From Pseudarthrobacter sp. SSS035 (GTDB lineage: Bacteria; Actinomycetota; Actinomycetes; Actinomycetales; Micrococcaceae): DNA of 64,000 nucleotides. The stretch is from contig NZ_CP096882.1 in NCBI RefSeq assembly GCF_023273875.1, positions 620,001 to 684,000 on the forward strand. The letters are read 5' to 3'. Below are positions 1 through 8,023 of the stretch, in pieces (position 1 is the first letter of the stretch; every line of letters starts with the position of its first letter). Under the pieces are notes generated by a model. That model was not told the DNA's origin and did not search any database. It was given only the letters and a program-made list of their open reading frames with translations. Position numbers and translations under genes: made by a program.

Positions 1-258
1 CGCGCCAAAGTGGATCTTGGCCGCCACGGCTGAGTCGGTCAGGTCCGCGCGCTCCTTGCGCCCCACGAGGCGGAGCGCCGAGTGGAAGCAGGCCGCGTAA
101 CCGGCGGCAAAAAGCTGTTCCGGGTTGGTTCCCTGGCCGTCACCGCCCAGCTCCACGGGGCTGGCAAGACTGACATCCAGCTTGCCGTCATTGGTGCGTG
201 CGTTGCCGTCGCGGCCTTCGCCGGAAGCCAGGGCCTCGGCAGTGTAGAGAGTCTTCAT
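1..258 (-). CDS. ohr: Organic hydroperoxide resistance protein Ohr (3' end outside window)
   Basis: This is the N-terminal 86 residues of an Ohr/OsmC-family thiol peroxidase, which reduces organic hydroperoxides in the cytoplasm. The start MKTLYTAEA and the block NPEQLFAAGYAACFHSAL are visible; Cys57 in that block matches the peroxidatic cysteine of the family, and the second family cysteine would lie beyond the window edge. The gene follows ohrR on the same strand after a 45-bp gap, so the two probably form an operon repressed from the palindrome upstream of ohrR. The ATG at 256-258 is the only reasonable start. The truncation is only the window boundary. Confidence 0.93.
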   Translation of the reverse strand, partial: MKTLYTAEALASGEGRDGNARTNDGKLDVSLASPVELGGDGQGTNPEQLFAAGYAACFHSALRLVGRKERADLTDSAVAAKIHFGA

Positions 259-303
259 GTGTGGTCCGTCCTGTTGGATGTGGATAACGGAAATCTTGGG
301 CGC

Positions 304-738
304 TCAGTGCGCGCGGTGAAGGGCTTCTGTGAGCCTTTCAAGAGTGGTGCGAAGCTGTTCCAGCTCATCGGCTGACAACCCGGCGGCGTCCGCAAGGTGC
401 CGTGGAATCGCGCTGGCCTTGCTGCTGAGCGAGCGTCCGGCCGGCGTCAGGTGGACTGCAACACGGCGCTCATCTTCCCCGGACCGGCGGCGCTCCACGA
501 GCCCCATGGCCTCAAGCCTCTTGAGCAGCGGCGACAGCGTGCCGGAGTCAAGGCCCAGTTCCTCGCCGAGCTCCTTGACGCCCTTCGGCTCCGATTCCCA
601 GAGGACCAGCATCACCAGATACTGCGGGTACGTCAGGCCAAGGTCTTCCAGGACGGGGCGGTAGACCGCTGTTGCCGCGCGGGACGCGGAGTACAGCGCA
701 AAACACACCTGGCGGTCGAGGCGGGGGGCTTCAGTCAT
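304..738 (-). CDS. ohrR: MarR-family organic peroxide sensor/repressor OhrR
   Basis: A 144-residue MarR winged-helix repressor. The N-terminus MTEAPRLDRQVCFALYSASRA carries the single reactive cysteine (Cys12) placed as in OhrR proteins, where oxidation by organic peroxides releases DNA. The recognition region around LDSGTLSPLLKRLEAMGLV and the wing with RRRSGEDERRVAVHL are typical. I chose the ATG at 736-738; a longer form starting 36 bases upstream would run through the operator and is less likely. It sits directly upstream of ohr, the classical target, and a perfect 15-bp palindrome lies just upstream, so autoregulation is expected. Confidence 0.9.
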   Translation of the reverse strand: MTEAPRLDRQVCFALYSASRAATAVYRPVLEDLGLTYPQYLVMLVLWESEPKGVKELGEELGLDSGTLSPLLKRLEAMGLVERRRSGEDERRVAVHLTPAGRSLSSKASAIPRHLADAAGLSADELEQLRTTLERLTEALHRAH

Positions 739-754
739 ACCTAGGACGATAGCC

Positions 755-769
755 CACAATTCAATTGTG
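755..769. promoter_or_regulatory. OhrR operator palindrome upstream of ohrR-ohr
   Basis: CACAATTCAATTGTG is a perfect inverted repeat around a central C, 16 bases upstream of the ohrR start codon. Its AATT-rich dyad resembles known OhrR/MarR operators. Because ohr follows ohrR without a comparable site in the 45-bp gap between them, this one operator probably controls both genes. Confidence 0.7.
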
Positions 770-785
770 CACAACTTACCGCGCC

Positions 786-890
786 AACGAGACGCGCGAA
801 CGAGCAGATACCACCCTCAAAACCGGGATTTGAGGGTGCTATCTGCCAGTTCGCGCGGGAGGCCGAGGGCCTAAGCGTCCGTTCGCGCCA
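786..890. repeat. Diverged copy of a dispersed nested-palindrome element (copy 1)
   Basis: The stretch contains GCGCGAACGAGCAGATA, then CACCCTCAAA, a short loop, TTTGAGGGTG and ATCTGCCAGTTCGCGC, which pair as a long imperfect hairpin, followed by GTCCGTTCGCGCC. The same inner stem sequence (CCCTCAA loop TTGAGG) with flanking CAGTTCGCGC and GTCCGTTCGCGCC recurs at 50189-50330 and 59751-59892. In this copy the left outer arm is largely lost. No protein is encoded here. Confidence 0.7.
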
Positions 891-933
891 GGGGGTTGGG
901 TAGGTCGGGGCGCGGGGTTAGAGGGCGCGGGGG

Positions 934-2133
934 CTAAAGGTCGCGGATGGTCCGGAGGGCCGCTGCCGTGAGGACCTGGATGCCCAGGCCCAGGGCGCGT
1001 TCGTCCAGGATATAGTCACCGCGGTGGAGGTCGTACTCTTCGCCGCCGGGGGTCTTGGTGCCCAGGCGCATCATTGCGCCGGGACGTTCAGCCAGGAACC
1101 AGGCGAAGTCTTCGCCGCCCATGGACTGCGGCGTAAGCACCACTGCGCCCTCGCCGATTTCCGCGCGCGCCGCGGCCTCGATCAGTGCGGTCTCGTGCTC
1201 CGAGTTGACCACCGGCGGCACTCCCCTGGTGTGCTCCAAGCGCACATCCACACCGTAGGGCGCGGCCACCTGATGCACCACTTCGTCCAGGAGCTCGCCG
1301 GCGTCCTTCCAGGCATCGCGGTCCAGGCAGCGCATGGTCCCGGCCATGAAGCCGGTGCCGGGAATGGCGTTGGGCGCCGATCCGGCGGAGATGTGGCCCC
1401 ACACCACAGAGACACCGCTGCGAACGTCAACGCGGCGGGACAGCACGGCCGGAACATTCACGGCGATCTGTGCCAGGGCGAACACGAGGTCCTCGGTCAG
1501 GTGCGGGCGGGAGGTATGGCCGCCGCGGCCGCTCAGCTCGATCCTGATGGTGTCCGAGGCGGAAGTAATGGCGCCGATGCGAGTACCGATTCGTCCGACG
1601 TCGATCCTTGGATCGCAGTGCAGCGCCAGGATGCGGGGCACACCGTCCAGGACACCTTGCTCGATGCAGGACAGCGCACCGCCGGGCATGGTCTCCTCCG
1701 CCGGCTGGAAAATGATCCGGACAGTGCCGGCAAGGGGGGCTTCCAGGTGCATGCGCTGGAGAACCAACGCCACGCCCAGCATGGCGGCGGTGTGGACATC
1801 GTGGCCACAGGCATGCGTGACCCCATGGTTCTTGGAGGCAAACGGCAGGCCGGTTTCCTCGATGATGGGCAGGGCGTCAATATCGCCGCGGAGCGCAGTG
1901 GCGATCGGCCCCTCGCCGATGTCGACCGTGAGGCCGGTGCCTTCAAGCCGCCGCGGAGCCAGTCCGGCGGCTTCGAGCCGCTCCACCAGCTTGTCTGTGG
2001 TGCGGAATTCCTTGAAGGAAAGCTCGGGGTGCGCGTGCAGATCCCGGCGGAAGTCGATCAGCTCCGGCAGGAGGGGTTCCAACCATGGCCGCACTAATGC
2101 GGTGGGCTCGGCTTCAGTAGTGTAATTACGCAC
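934..2133 (-). CDS. M20-family amidohydrolase (hippurate hydrolase / N-acyl-amino-acid amidohydrolase type)
   Basis: A 399-residue cytoplasmic metal-dependent amidohydrolase. It begins with a catalytic-domain segment FRRDLHAHPELSFKE, then GDIDALPI and THACGHDVHTAAML, which supply the metal ligands of the M20D branch; QPAEETMPGGA contains the catalytic Glu pair, and a lid/dimerization domain follows (GRGGHTSRPH). The C-terminal MGGEDFAWFL matches the last ligand region. The family removes acyl groups from amino acids or from indole-acetic-acid conjugates; the exact substrate cannot be told. It stands alone, without an obvious operon partner. Confidence 0.9.
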   Translation of the reverse strand: MRNYTTEAEPTALVRPWLEPLLPELIDFRRDLHAHPELSFKEFRTTDKLVERLEAAGLAPRRLEGTGLTVDIGEGPIATALRGDIDALPIIEETGLPFASKNHGVTHACGHDVHTAAMLGVALVLQRMHLEAPLAGTVRIIFQPAEETMPGGALSCIEQGVLDGVPRILALHCDPRIDVGRIGTRIGAITSASDTIRIELSGRGGHTSRPHLTEDLVFALAQIAVNVPAVLSRRVDVRSGVSVVWGHISAGSAPNAIPGTGFMAGTMRCLDRDAWKDAGELLDEVVHQVAAPYGVDVRLEHTRGVPPVVNSEHETALIEAAARAEIGEGAVVLTPQSMGGEDFAWFLAERPGAMMRLGTKTPGGEEYDLHRGDYILDERALGLGIQVLTAAALRTIRDL

Positions 2134-2220
2134 TCATTTACTCTAGCGAGCGTCCACGGAATAGCGTCATCACGGCGGGCGCGTTACAGATTGTGCCGCG
2201 CCTGGACACTCCCGACCGGG

Positions 2221-3354
2221 TTACAGAACGTCGGTGTCGCCACTGGCCTTGAGCGCGTCAACGGCTCCCTTGACCCGCTGCGCGTGCTGCTTGGTGGTCA
2301 CCAGGAGGGCATCGCCCGTGTCGACGATGACCACATCCTTGATGCCGATCAGGGCGATCACGCGCTTTGTGTCCGAAACCACCACACCGCTGGCGTTTTC
2401 GGTGAAAACCCGGGCGCCTTCACCGATAACGGTGACGTCATCGACTTCCCGCGCACTGTTGAGCCGGCCCACCGAAGCAAAGTCCCCGACGTCGTCCCAT
2501 CCGAAGGTGCCCGGCACAACGGCAACATCGCCGGCAGCAGCGGCAGGCTCGGCCACCGCATAGTCAATGGCGATCTTGGGCAACGTGGGCCAGACGCGGG
2601 CTGTTACGGCATCACGTTCGGGAGTGTCCCAGGCCTGGGCGATCTCCTGCAGGCCCTTGAACAGCTCCGGCTGGTTGGCCTCAAGGTGCCTCAGCATCAG
2701 GGCAACGGGAGCCACGAACATTCCTGCGTTCCAGACATACTCACCGCTGTCCACATACTGCTGGGCAACTTCCTCGTCCGGCTTCTCCACGAACTCCACC
2801 ACGGCCTGGGCGCTGGGCGCACCGTTGATGTGGAGCGCCTCACCGGCGCGGATGTATCCGAAGCCCGTGGACGGGTGCGTCGGCTTGATGCCGATGGTCA
2901 CGATCTTGCCGGCGGCGGCCGTGTGGATGGCCTCGCGGACGGCTTCCTGGAAGAGGTGGTCAGGACTGATGACCTGGTCCGCGGCGAAGGAACCCATGAT
3001 GGTGTCCGGGTCGCGCTCGTACAGGATGGCGGCGGCCAGGCCGATGGCGGCACCGGAATCCTTGGGCTCGCTCTCCAGGACCAGGTCAGACTCCTGAACC
3101 TCGGGCAGCTGCCGGCAGACGGCGGCCCGGTGCGCAGTGCCGGTCACCACGAGCACGTGCCTGCCTGCGAGCGGCTCCAGCCGGTCGTAGGTGGCGCGCA
3201 ACAACGTACTGCCGGACCCCGTGAGGTCGTGCAGGAATTTGGGAGCTGCTGCCCGTGACAGGGGCCAGAGGCGGGTCCCCACTCCGCCTGCCGGAATGAC
3301 CGCAATAAAGCGGTTCAGGGGTGAATCCGGGCTTGTCACTTTGTCTGTACTCAT
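2221..3354 (-). CDS. manC: Mannose-1-phosphate guanylyltransferase
   Basis: A 377-residue nucleotidyltransferase making GDP-mannose from mannose-1-phosphate and GTP, used for mannosylated glycolipids and glycans. The N-terminal signature IPAGGVGTRLWPLSR and KFLHDLTG binds the nucleotide; VEFVEKPDEE and YVWNAGMFVA are the sugar-phosphate region; FGWDDVGDFASV is a family hallmark. The first ATG, 24 codons upstream (3426), gives an unlikely extension, so I chose the ATG at 3352-3354. It is divergent from sdhC with about 255 bases between starts, where both promoters must lie. Confidence 0.92.
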   Translation of the reverse strand: MSTDKVTSPDSPLNRFIAVIPAGGVGTRLWPLSRAAAPKFLHDLTGSGSTLLRATYDRLEPLAGRHVLVVTGTAHRAAVCRQLPEVQESDLVLESEPKDSGAAIGLAAAILYERDPDTIMGSFAADQVISPDHLFQEAVREAIHTAAAGKIVTIGIKPTHPSTGFGYIRAGEALHINGAPSAQAVVEFVEKPDEEVAQQYVDSGEYVWNAGMFVAPVALMLRHLEANQPELFKGLQEIAQAWDTPERDAVTARVWPTLPKIAIDYAVAEPAAAAGDVAVVPGTFGWDDVGDFASVGRLNSAREVDDVTVIGEGARVFTENASGVVVSDTKRVIALIGIKDVVIVDTGDALLVTTKQHAQRVKGAVDALKASGDTDVL

Positions 3355-3609
3355 CACGGCTACTTTAGCTGACGAGCCGTGAACTGCCCTTTCAGAACCC
3401 TCCGCCAACCCCCGCGGGCGCGCCATGATGTGGTGTTCGTCTCATCTACGGGCAAAACGCAGGCATGCGGGGTCACCAAGGAGTTCCTAAATTGAATAAG
3501 CTGTGAGCGAAGCCTAGATTTAGGCCTGAGCTACGAGTTGCTCTCGCAGCAGGCGTTCCCCCCGCGTGGATCTCATGCCAGCGCCGCTGTGTTGCAGGGA
3601 GGTTTATCA

Positions 3610-3990
3610 GTGCCGACAAAACCAGCTGGCACCTTGTACCGCGGCCGTGAAGGCATGTGGTCCTGGGTAGGACACCGGATTACCGGTGTAGTGATCTTTT
3701 TCTTCTTGTTGGTCCATGTGCTGGACACCTCATTGGTGCGTGTGTCCCCGGAGGCCTACACGGCTGTTATCGGTGCCTACAAGAACCCCCTTATGGCCCT
3801 GGGTGAAACGGGCCTGGTTGCCGCGATTGTCTTCCACGCCTTTAACGGCCTGCGGATCATCGCCGTCGACTTCTGGAAGAAGGGCGCCAAATACCAGCGC
3901 CAGATGCTGTGGACCGTCCTGGCCCTGTGGGTAGTTGTTATGGTCGGCTTCTCCATCCGCCACCTTTCCCTCGCACTCGGAGGTCACTGA
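3610..3990 (+). CDS. sdhC: Succinate dehydrogenase cytochrome b556 subunit
   Basis: A 126-residue membrane anchor of succinate dehydrogenase. The start PTKPAGTLYRGREGMWSW and the segment WSWVGHRITGVVIFFFLLVHVLD hold the first transmembrane helix and the SdhC signature; His residues in helix 2 (FHAFNGLRII) are candidates for heme and quinone-site roles. Three hydrophobic helices are visible. I chose the GTG at 3610 because AGGGAGG lies 7 bases upstream; an ATG at 3538 would add 24 polar residues before the conserved start. First gene of sdhCDAB. Confidence 0.93.
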   Translation: MPTKPAGTLYRGREGMWSWVGHRITGVVIFFFLLVHVLDTSLVRVSPEAYTAVIGAYKNPLMALGETGLVAAIVFHAFNGLRIIAVDFWKKGAKYQRQMLWTVLALWVVVMVGFSIRHLSLALGGH

Positions 3991-3993
3991 GCC

Positions 3994-4470
3994 ATGACTG
4001 CAACGATCGAAAACCCGCGCAGCGGGAAAAACAGCAGCGGCAGGATCTCCCCCCAGTACCGCCGCACCGGCGCAAGCCGGGGCAACTTCGAAATGTTCGC
4101 CTGGCTGTTCATGCGCCTTTCCGGCGTAGTGCTGGTGGTGCTCATCTTCGGGCACCTCTTTGTGAACCTCCTGGTGGGCGAAGGCATCCACGCCATCGAC
4201 TTCGGCTTCGTCGCCGGCAAGTGGGCTGACCCGTTCTGGCAGATCTGGGACCTCGCCATGCTGTGGCTGGCCATGCTGCACGGCACCAACGGCGTCCGCA
4301 CCATCATCAACGACTACGCCGAAAAGGATTCCACCCGTCTCTGGCTCAAGATCGTGCTCTACGCGGCCACCACCGTGATCATCGTCCTTGGCACGCTGGT
4401 GATCTTCACCTTCAACCCGTGCCCCGTGGTTGACGGTGTTCCGCTGCCCGGCGGCTTCTGCCCCGCGTAG
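3994..4470 (+). CDS. sdhD: Succinate dehydrogenase hydrophobic membrane anchor subunit
   Basis: A 158-residue second membrane anchor of complex II. The sequence has a polar N-terminus (residues 1-30, RTGASRGNFEMFAWLFMRL) and three transmembrane helices near residues 34-58, 85-105 and 120-145. The loop MLHGTNGVRTIINDYAEK is typical of actinobacterial SdhD, with a His in the heme-ligand region. It begins three bases after the sdhC stop and is followed, after about 100 bases, by sdhA. Together SdhC and SdhD anchor the SdhAB catalytic head and reduce menaquinone. Confidence 0.92.
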   Translation: MTATIENPRSGKNSSGRISPQYRRTGASRGNFEMFAWLFMRLSGVVLVVLIFGHLFVNLLVGEGIHAIDFGFVAGKWADPFWQIWDLAMLWLAMLHGTNGVRTIINDYAEKDSTRLWLKIVLYAATTVIIVLGTLVIFTFNPCPVVDGVPLPGGFCPA

Positions 4471-4574
4471 CCAGTTCATCCGCTGCCCGCGGTGAGCCGC
4501 AGGCTGTATTTTGCGGTGCAGGCAACGCCCGCCCGTTGTTTTATAGCGAATTTTGAGAGAAAGAGCGCCCAAGT

Positions 4575-6374
4575 ATGCAGGTCCATAAGTACGACGTAGT
4601 CATCGTCGGCGCCGGTGGCGCTGGCATGCGCGCCGCGATCGAGTCCGGTCAGCGCGCGCGAACAGCAGTACTGACCAAGCTCTACCCCACCCGCTCGCAC
4701 ACCGGTGCGGCGCAGGGTGGCATGTGTGCGGCCCTTGCCAATGTCGAAGAAGACAACTGGGAATGGCACACCTTTGACACCATTAAGGGCGGCGACTACC
4801 TGGTTGACCAGGACGCCGCCGAGGTCATGGCGAAGGAAGCCATCGACGCCGTGCTGGACCTGGAAAAGATGGGCCTGCCGTTCAACCGCACGCCCGAAGG
4901 CCGGATCGACCAGCGCCGCTTCGGTGGCCACACCCGCGACCACGGCAAGGCGCCCGTCCGCCGTGCCTGCTACGCAGCAGACCGCACCGGCCACATGATC
5001 CTGCAGACGCTGTACCAAAACTGCGTCAAGCACAACGTGGAGTTCTACAACGAGTACTACGTCCTGGACCTCCTGACGGTCGAGGAAGACGCTGTCCGCG
5101 AGGACGGCACACCGTACAAGCAGAAGCGTGTTGCCGGCGTCGTGTCCTACGACCTCGCCTCCGGTGAGCTGCACGTGTTCCAGGCCAAGTCCGTGATCTT
5201 CGCTACCGGCGGCGCAGGCAAGGTATTCAAGACCACCTCCAACGCCCACACCCTGACCGGCGACGGCATGGGCATCGCGTTCCGCAAGGGCATTCCGCTG
5301 GAGGACATGGAGTTCTTCCAGTTCCACCCGACAGGCCTGGCCGGCCTGGGCATCCTGCTGTCCGAAGCCGCCCGCGGCGAGGGCGCCATCCTGCGTAACT
5401 CCGAGGGTGAGCGCTTTATGGAGCGCTACGCCCCCACCATCAAGGACCTTGCACCGCGTGACATCGTGGCCCGCTCCATGGCCAACGAAGTCCGTGAAGG
5501 CCGCGGCTGCGGTCCGAACAAGGACTACGTCCTCCTGGACCTGACCCACCTGGAGCCGGCTCACATCGACGCCAAGCTCCCGGATATCACCGAGTTCGCC
5601 CGCACCTACCTGGGTGTGGAACCGTACACGGAACCGGTTCCGGTGTTCCCCACGGCGCACTACGCCATGGGCGGCATCCCCACCAACATCACCACCGAAG
5701 TCCTGCAGGACAACGACACCGTGGTCCCGGGCCTTTACGCCGCCGGCGAGGTTGCCTGCGTTTCGGTCCACGGCTCCAACCGCCTGGGCACCAACTCACT
5801 GCTGGACATCAACGTGTTCGGCAAGCGCGCCGGCATCGCCGCCGCAGAGTACGCCAAGACTGCTGACTTCGTGGACCTCCCGGAGGACCCGGAGGCTTAC
5901 ACCATCGAGCTGCTGGATATTGCCCGCAACGGCAACGGCGACGAGAAGGTGGCGGTGATCCGCAAGGAACTCCAGGACACCATGGACGCCAACATGCAGG
6001 TGTTCCGTACGGCTGACACGCTGAACCAGGTCCTGACGGATATCGAGTCCTTCGAGGCCCGTTACAAGAAGATCAGCGTCCAGGACAAGGGCAAGCGCTT
6101 CAACCTGGACCTGCTCGAGGCCGTTGAGCTGGGCTTCCTGCTGGAACTGGCCAAGGTCATGACCGTGGCCGCCCTGCACCGTGAGGAATCCCGCGGCGGA
6201 CACTTCCGCGAGGACTTCCCGGAACGCGACGACGAAAAATTCATGAAGCACTCCATGGCATACAAGGATGACCACGCCCCGGCCGACGGCTCGGCAGAGG
6301 CAATCGCCGGCATCCGTCTGGGCACCAAACCGGTTGTCTTTACCCGCTACGAGCCGATGGTGAGGAAGTACTAA
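4575..6374 (+). CDS. sdhA: Succinate dehydrogenase flavoprotein subunit
   Basis: A 599-residue catalytic flavoprotein that oxidizes succinate to fumarate in the TCA cycle. The N-terminal Rossmann motif VIVGAGGAGMRAAIE binds FAD; SHTGAAQGGMCAAL contains the segment with the FAD-linked histidine (RSHTGAAQGG), and GGHTRDHGKAPVRRACYA and the C-terminal MEFFQFHPTGLAG, HGSNRLGTNSLLD and the terminal RYEPMVRKY are all typical. Full length for the family. It sits between sdhD and sdhB, with sdhB starting one base after the stop codon. Confidence 0.97.
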   Translation: MQVHKYDVVIVGAGGAGMRAAIESGQRARTAVLTKLYPTRSHTGAAQGGMCAALANVEEDNWEWHTFDTIKGGDYLVDQDAAEVMAKEAIDAVLDLEKMGLPFNRTPEGRIDQRRFGGHTRDHGKAPVRRACYAADRTGHMILQTLYQNCVKHNVEFYNEYYVLDLLTVEEDAVREDGTPYKQKRVAGVVSYDLASGELHVFQAKSVIFATGGAGKVFKTTSNAHTLTGDGMGIAFRKGIPLEDMEFFQFHPTGLAGLGILLSEAARGEGAILRNSEGERFMERYAPTIKDLAPRDIVARSMANEVREGRGCGPNKDYVLLDLTHLEPAHIDAKLPDITEFARTYLGVEPYTEPVPVFPTAHYAMGGIPTNITTEVLQDNDTVVPGLYAAGEVACVSVHGSNRLGTNSLLDINVFGKRAGIAAAEYAKTADFVDLPEDPEAYTIELLDIARNGNGDEKVAVIRKELQDTMDANMQVFRTADTLNQVLTDIESFEARYKKISVQDKGKRFNLDLLEAVELGFLLELAKVMTVAALHREESRGGHFREDFPERDDEKFMKHSMAYKDDHAPADGSAEAIAGIRLGTKPVVFTRYEPMVRKY

Positions 6375-6375
6375 G

Positions 6376-7158
6376 ATGACCGCTGAACTTGCTGAGCCAG
6401 CCTCCAAGATCGAACTGCCCGCACACATCGGAGGCGGCGGAGAGATCCCCACGTTCGACGTCACCCTGCGCGTGCGCCGTTACAACCCTGAGGTGTCCGA
6501 GGACGCCACCTGGGACGACTTCAAGGTGACGATGTACGGCACCGACCGCGTGCTGGATGCCCTGCACAAGGTCAAATGGGAAATTGACGGCAGCGTTTCG
6601 TTCCGCCGTTCCTGCGCCCACGGTGTCTGCGGTTCCGATGCCATGCGCATAAACGGCCGCAACCGCCTTGCATGCAAGACCCTCCTGAAGGACTTGGACA
6701 CCACCAAGCCCATCACCGTTGAGCCCATCAAGGGCCTGCCGGTGGAGAAGGACCTGATCGTGGACATGGAGCCGTTCTTCCAGTCCTTCCGCGAAGTCAT
6801 GCCGTTCCTGATCAACAAGGGCCACGAGCCCACCAAGGAACGCCTGCAGTCCGCCGAGGACCGTGAGCGCTTCGACGACACCACCAAGTGCATCCTCTGC
6901 GCTGCGTGCACGTCCTCCTGCCCGGTGTTCTGGACCGATGGCCAGTACTTCGGCCCGGCCGCGATCGTCAACGCCCACCGCTTCATCTTCGATTCCCGTG
7001 ATGATGCCGGCGACATGCGCCTGGAAATCCTGAACGACAAGGAAGGCGTGTGGCGTTGCCGCACCACCTTCAACTGCTCCGAAGCATGCCCCCGCGGCAT
7101 CCAGGTGACCCAGGCAATTGCCGAAGTCAAGCAGGCAATTCTCTCCCGTAAGATCTAA
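6376..7158 (+). CDS. sdhB: Succinate dehydrogenase iron-sulfur subunit
   Basis: A 260-residue electron-transfer subunit linking the SdhA flavin to the membrane quinone. The plant-type 2Fe-2S domain shows SCAHGVCGSDAMRINGRNRLAC; the C-terminal domain shows CILCAACTSSCPVFW and NCSEACPRGI, which bind the 4Fe-4S and 3Fe-4S clusters. All expected cysteines are present. It is the last gene of sdhCDAB and is followed by a strong hairpin. Confidence 0.97.
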   Translation: MTAELAEPASKIELPAHIGGGGEIPTFDVTLRVRRYNPEVSEDATWDDFKVTMYGTDRVLDALHKVKWEIDGSVSFRRSCAHGVCGSDAMRINGRNRLACKTLLKDLDTTKPITVEPIKGLPVEKDLIVDMEPFFQSFREVMPFLINKGHEPTKERLQSAEDRERFDDTTKCILCAACTSSCPVFWTDGQYFGPAAIVNAHRFIFDSRDDAGDMRLEILNDKEGVWRCRTTFNCSEACPRGIQVTQAIAEVKQAILSRKI

Positions 7159-7173
7159 TTCAGGTTCTTGCTT

Positions 7174-7214
7174 ACGACGGCGTCACCCACCTCAGGTGGG
7201 ATAGGCGCCGTCGT
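7174..7214 (+). terminator. Hairpin terminator after sdhB
   Basis: ACGACGGCG pairs with CGCCGTCGT around an inner stem CCCACCT/AGGTGGG, followed by TGTTT. It starts 15 bases after the sdhB stop and should end the sdhCDAB transcript. Confidence 0.75.
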
Positions 7215-7252
7215 TGTTTAACACGTGACGGCACCAACGAAAGCAGCACGCG

Positions 7253-8023
7253 ATGTCCCGCTCCGAAAAAGTCAGCTTCGAAGGTTCCACCGGCGAGCTC
7301 CTGTCCGGCATCATCGACGTCCCTGAGGGGCCGGTGCGGGGCTGGGGCGTCTTCTCACACGGCTTCACCCTGGGCAAGGACAGCCCGGCGGCGTCCCGCA
7401 TGTGCAAGGCCCTGGCCGACACCGGCATCGGGATGCTCCGCTTCGACAACCTGGGGCTGGGCGAGTCAGCCGGCCATTGGTCGGAGGGCTCCTTCAGCCA
7501 CAAGGTGGCGGACACCGTGGTGGCAGCCGAGTTCATGCGCAGCCAGGGGAGGGCCATCTCCCTGCTGGTGGGACACTCCTTCGGTGGCGCGGCGGTGCTT
7601 TCGGCCGCCCGCCAGATCCCGGAGCTCGACGCCGTCGCAACAGTTGCGGCCCCGTTCTCACCCAAGCACGTGGCCCACGTCTTTGACGCCGCACTGGACA
7701 AGATCCTCAGCGAGGGCAGCGCGGAAGTGGACCTCGGCGGGAAACGCGTGGAGATCCGGAAGCACTTTGTGGAGGACCTGGAGAACGCGGACCTCACGGA
7801 CTGCATCCGGCAGCTGCACAAACCGCTGATGGTCCTCCACTCCCCCACGGACAACACTGTGGGCATCGAGAACGCCAGCACCATCTTCCAGACGGCGCGC
7901 CATCCGCGGAACTTCGTCTCACTCGAAGGCAGCGACCACCTGCTGACCGGCAAGGGCCAGGCAGCCCGGGCCGCCAGGATTATTTCTGCCTGGGCCGACC
8001 AGTACCTCGACGCCGGGAAGTAA
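7253..8023 (+). CDS. Alpha/beta hydrolase of the OsmC-associated type
   Basis: A 256-residue serine hydrolase. The nucleophile elbow is GHSFGG (Ser109); the oxyanion-side segment is FSHGFTLGKDS, and the C-terminal PTDNTVG and SDHLL supply the likely acid and histidine. This subfamily often occurs fused to, or beside, an OsmC peroxidase domain; here it is a stand-alone protein, and an Ohr gene lies about 7 kb away. Substrate unknown. The 3' end overlaps the convergent YihY gene by 44 bases, so the two genes share coding DNA on opposite strands. Confidence 0.88.
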   Translation: MSRSEKVSFEGSTGELLSGIIDVPEGPVRGWGVFSHGFTLGKDSPAASRMCKALADTGIGMLRFDNLGLGESAGHWSEGSFSHKVADTVVAAEFMRSQGRAISLLVGHSFGGAAVLSAARQIPELDAVATVAAPFSPKHVAHVFDAALDKILSEGSAEVDLGGKRVEIRKHFVEDLENADLTDCIRQLHKPLMVLHSPTDNTVGIENASTIFQTARHPRNFVSLEGSDHLLTGKGQAARAARIISAWADQYLDAGK

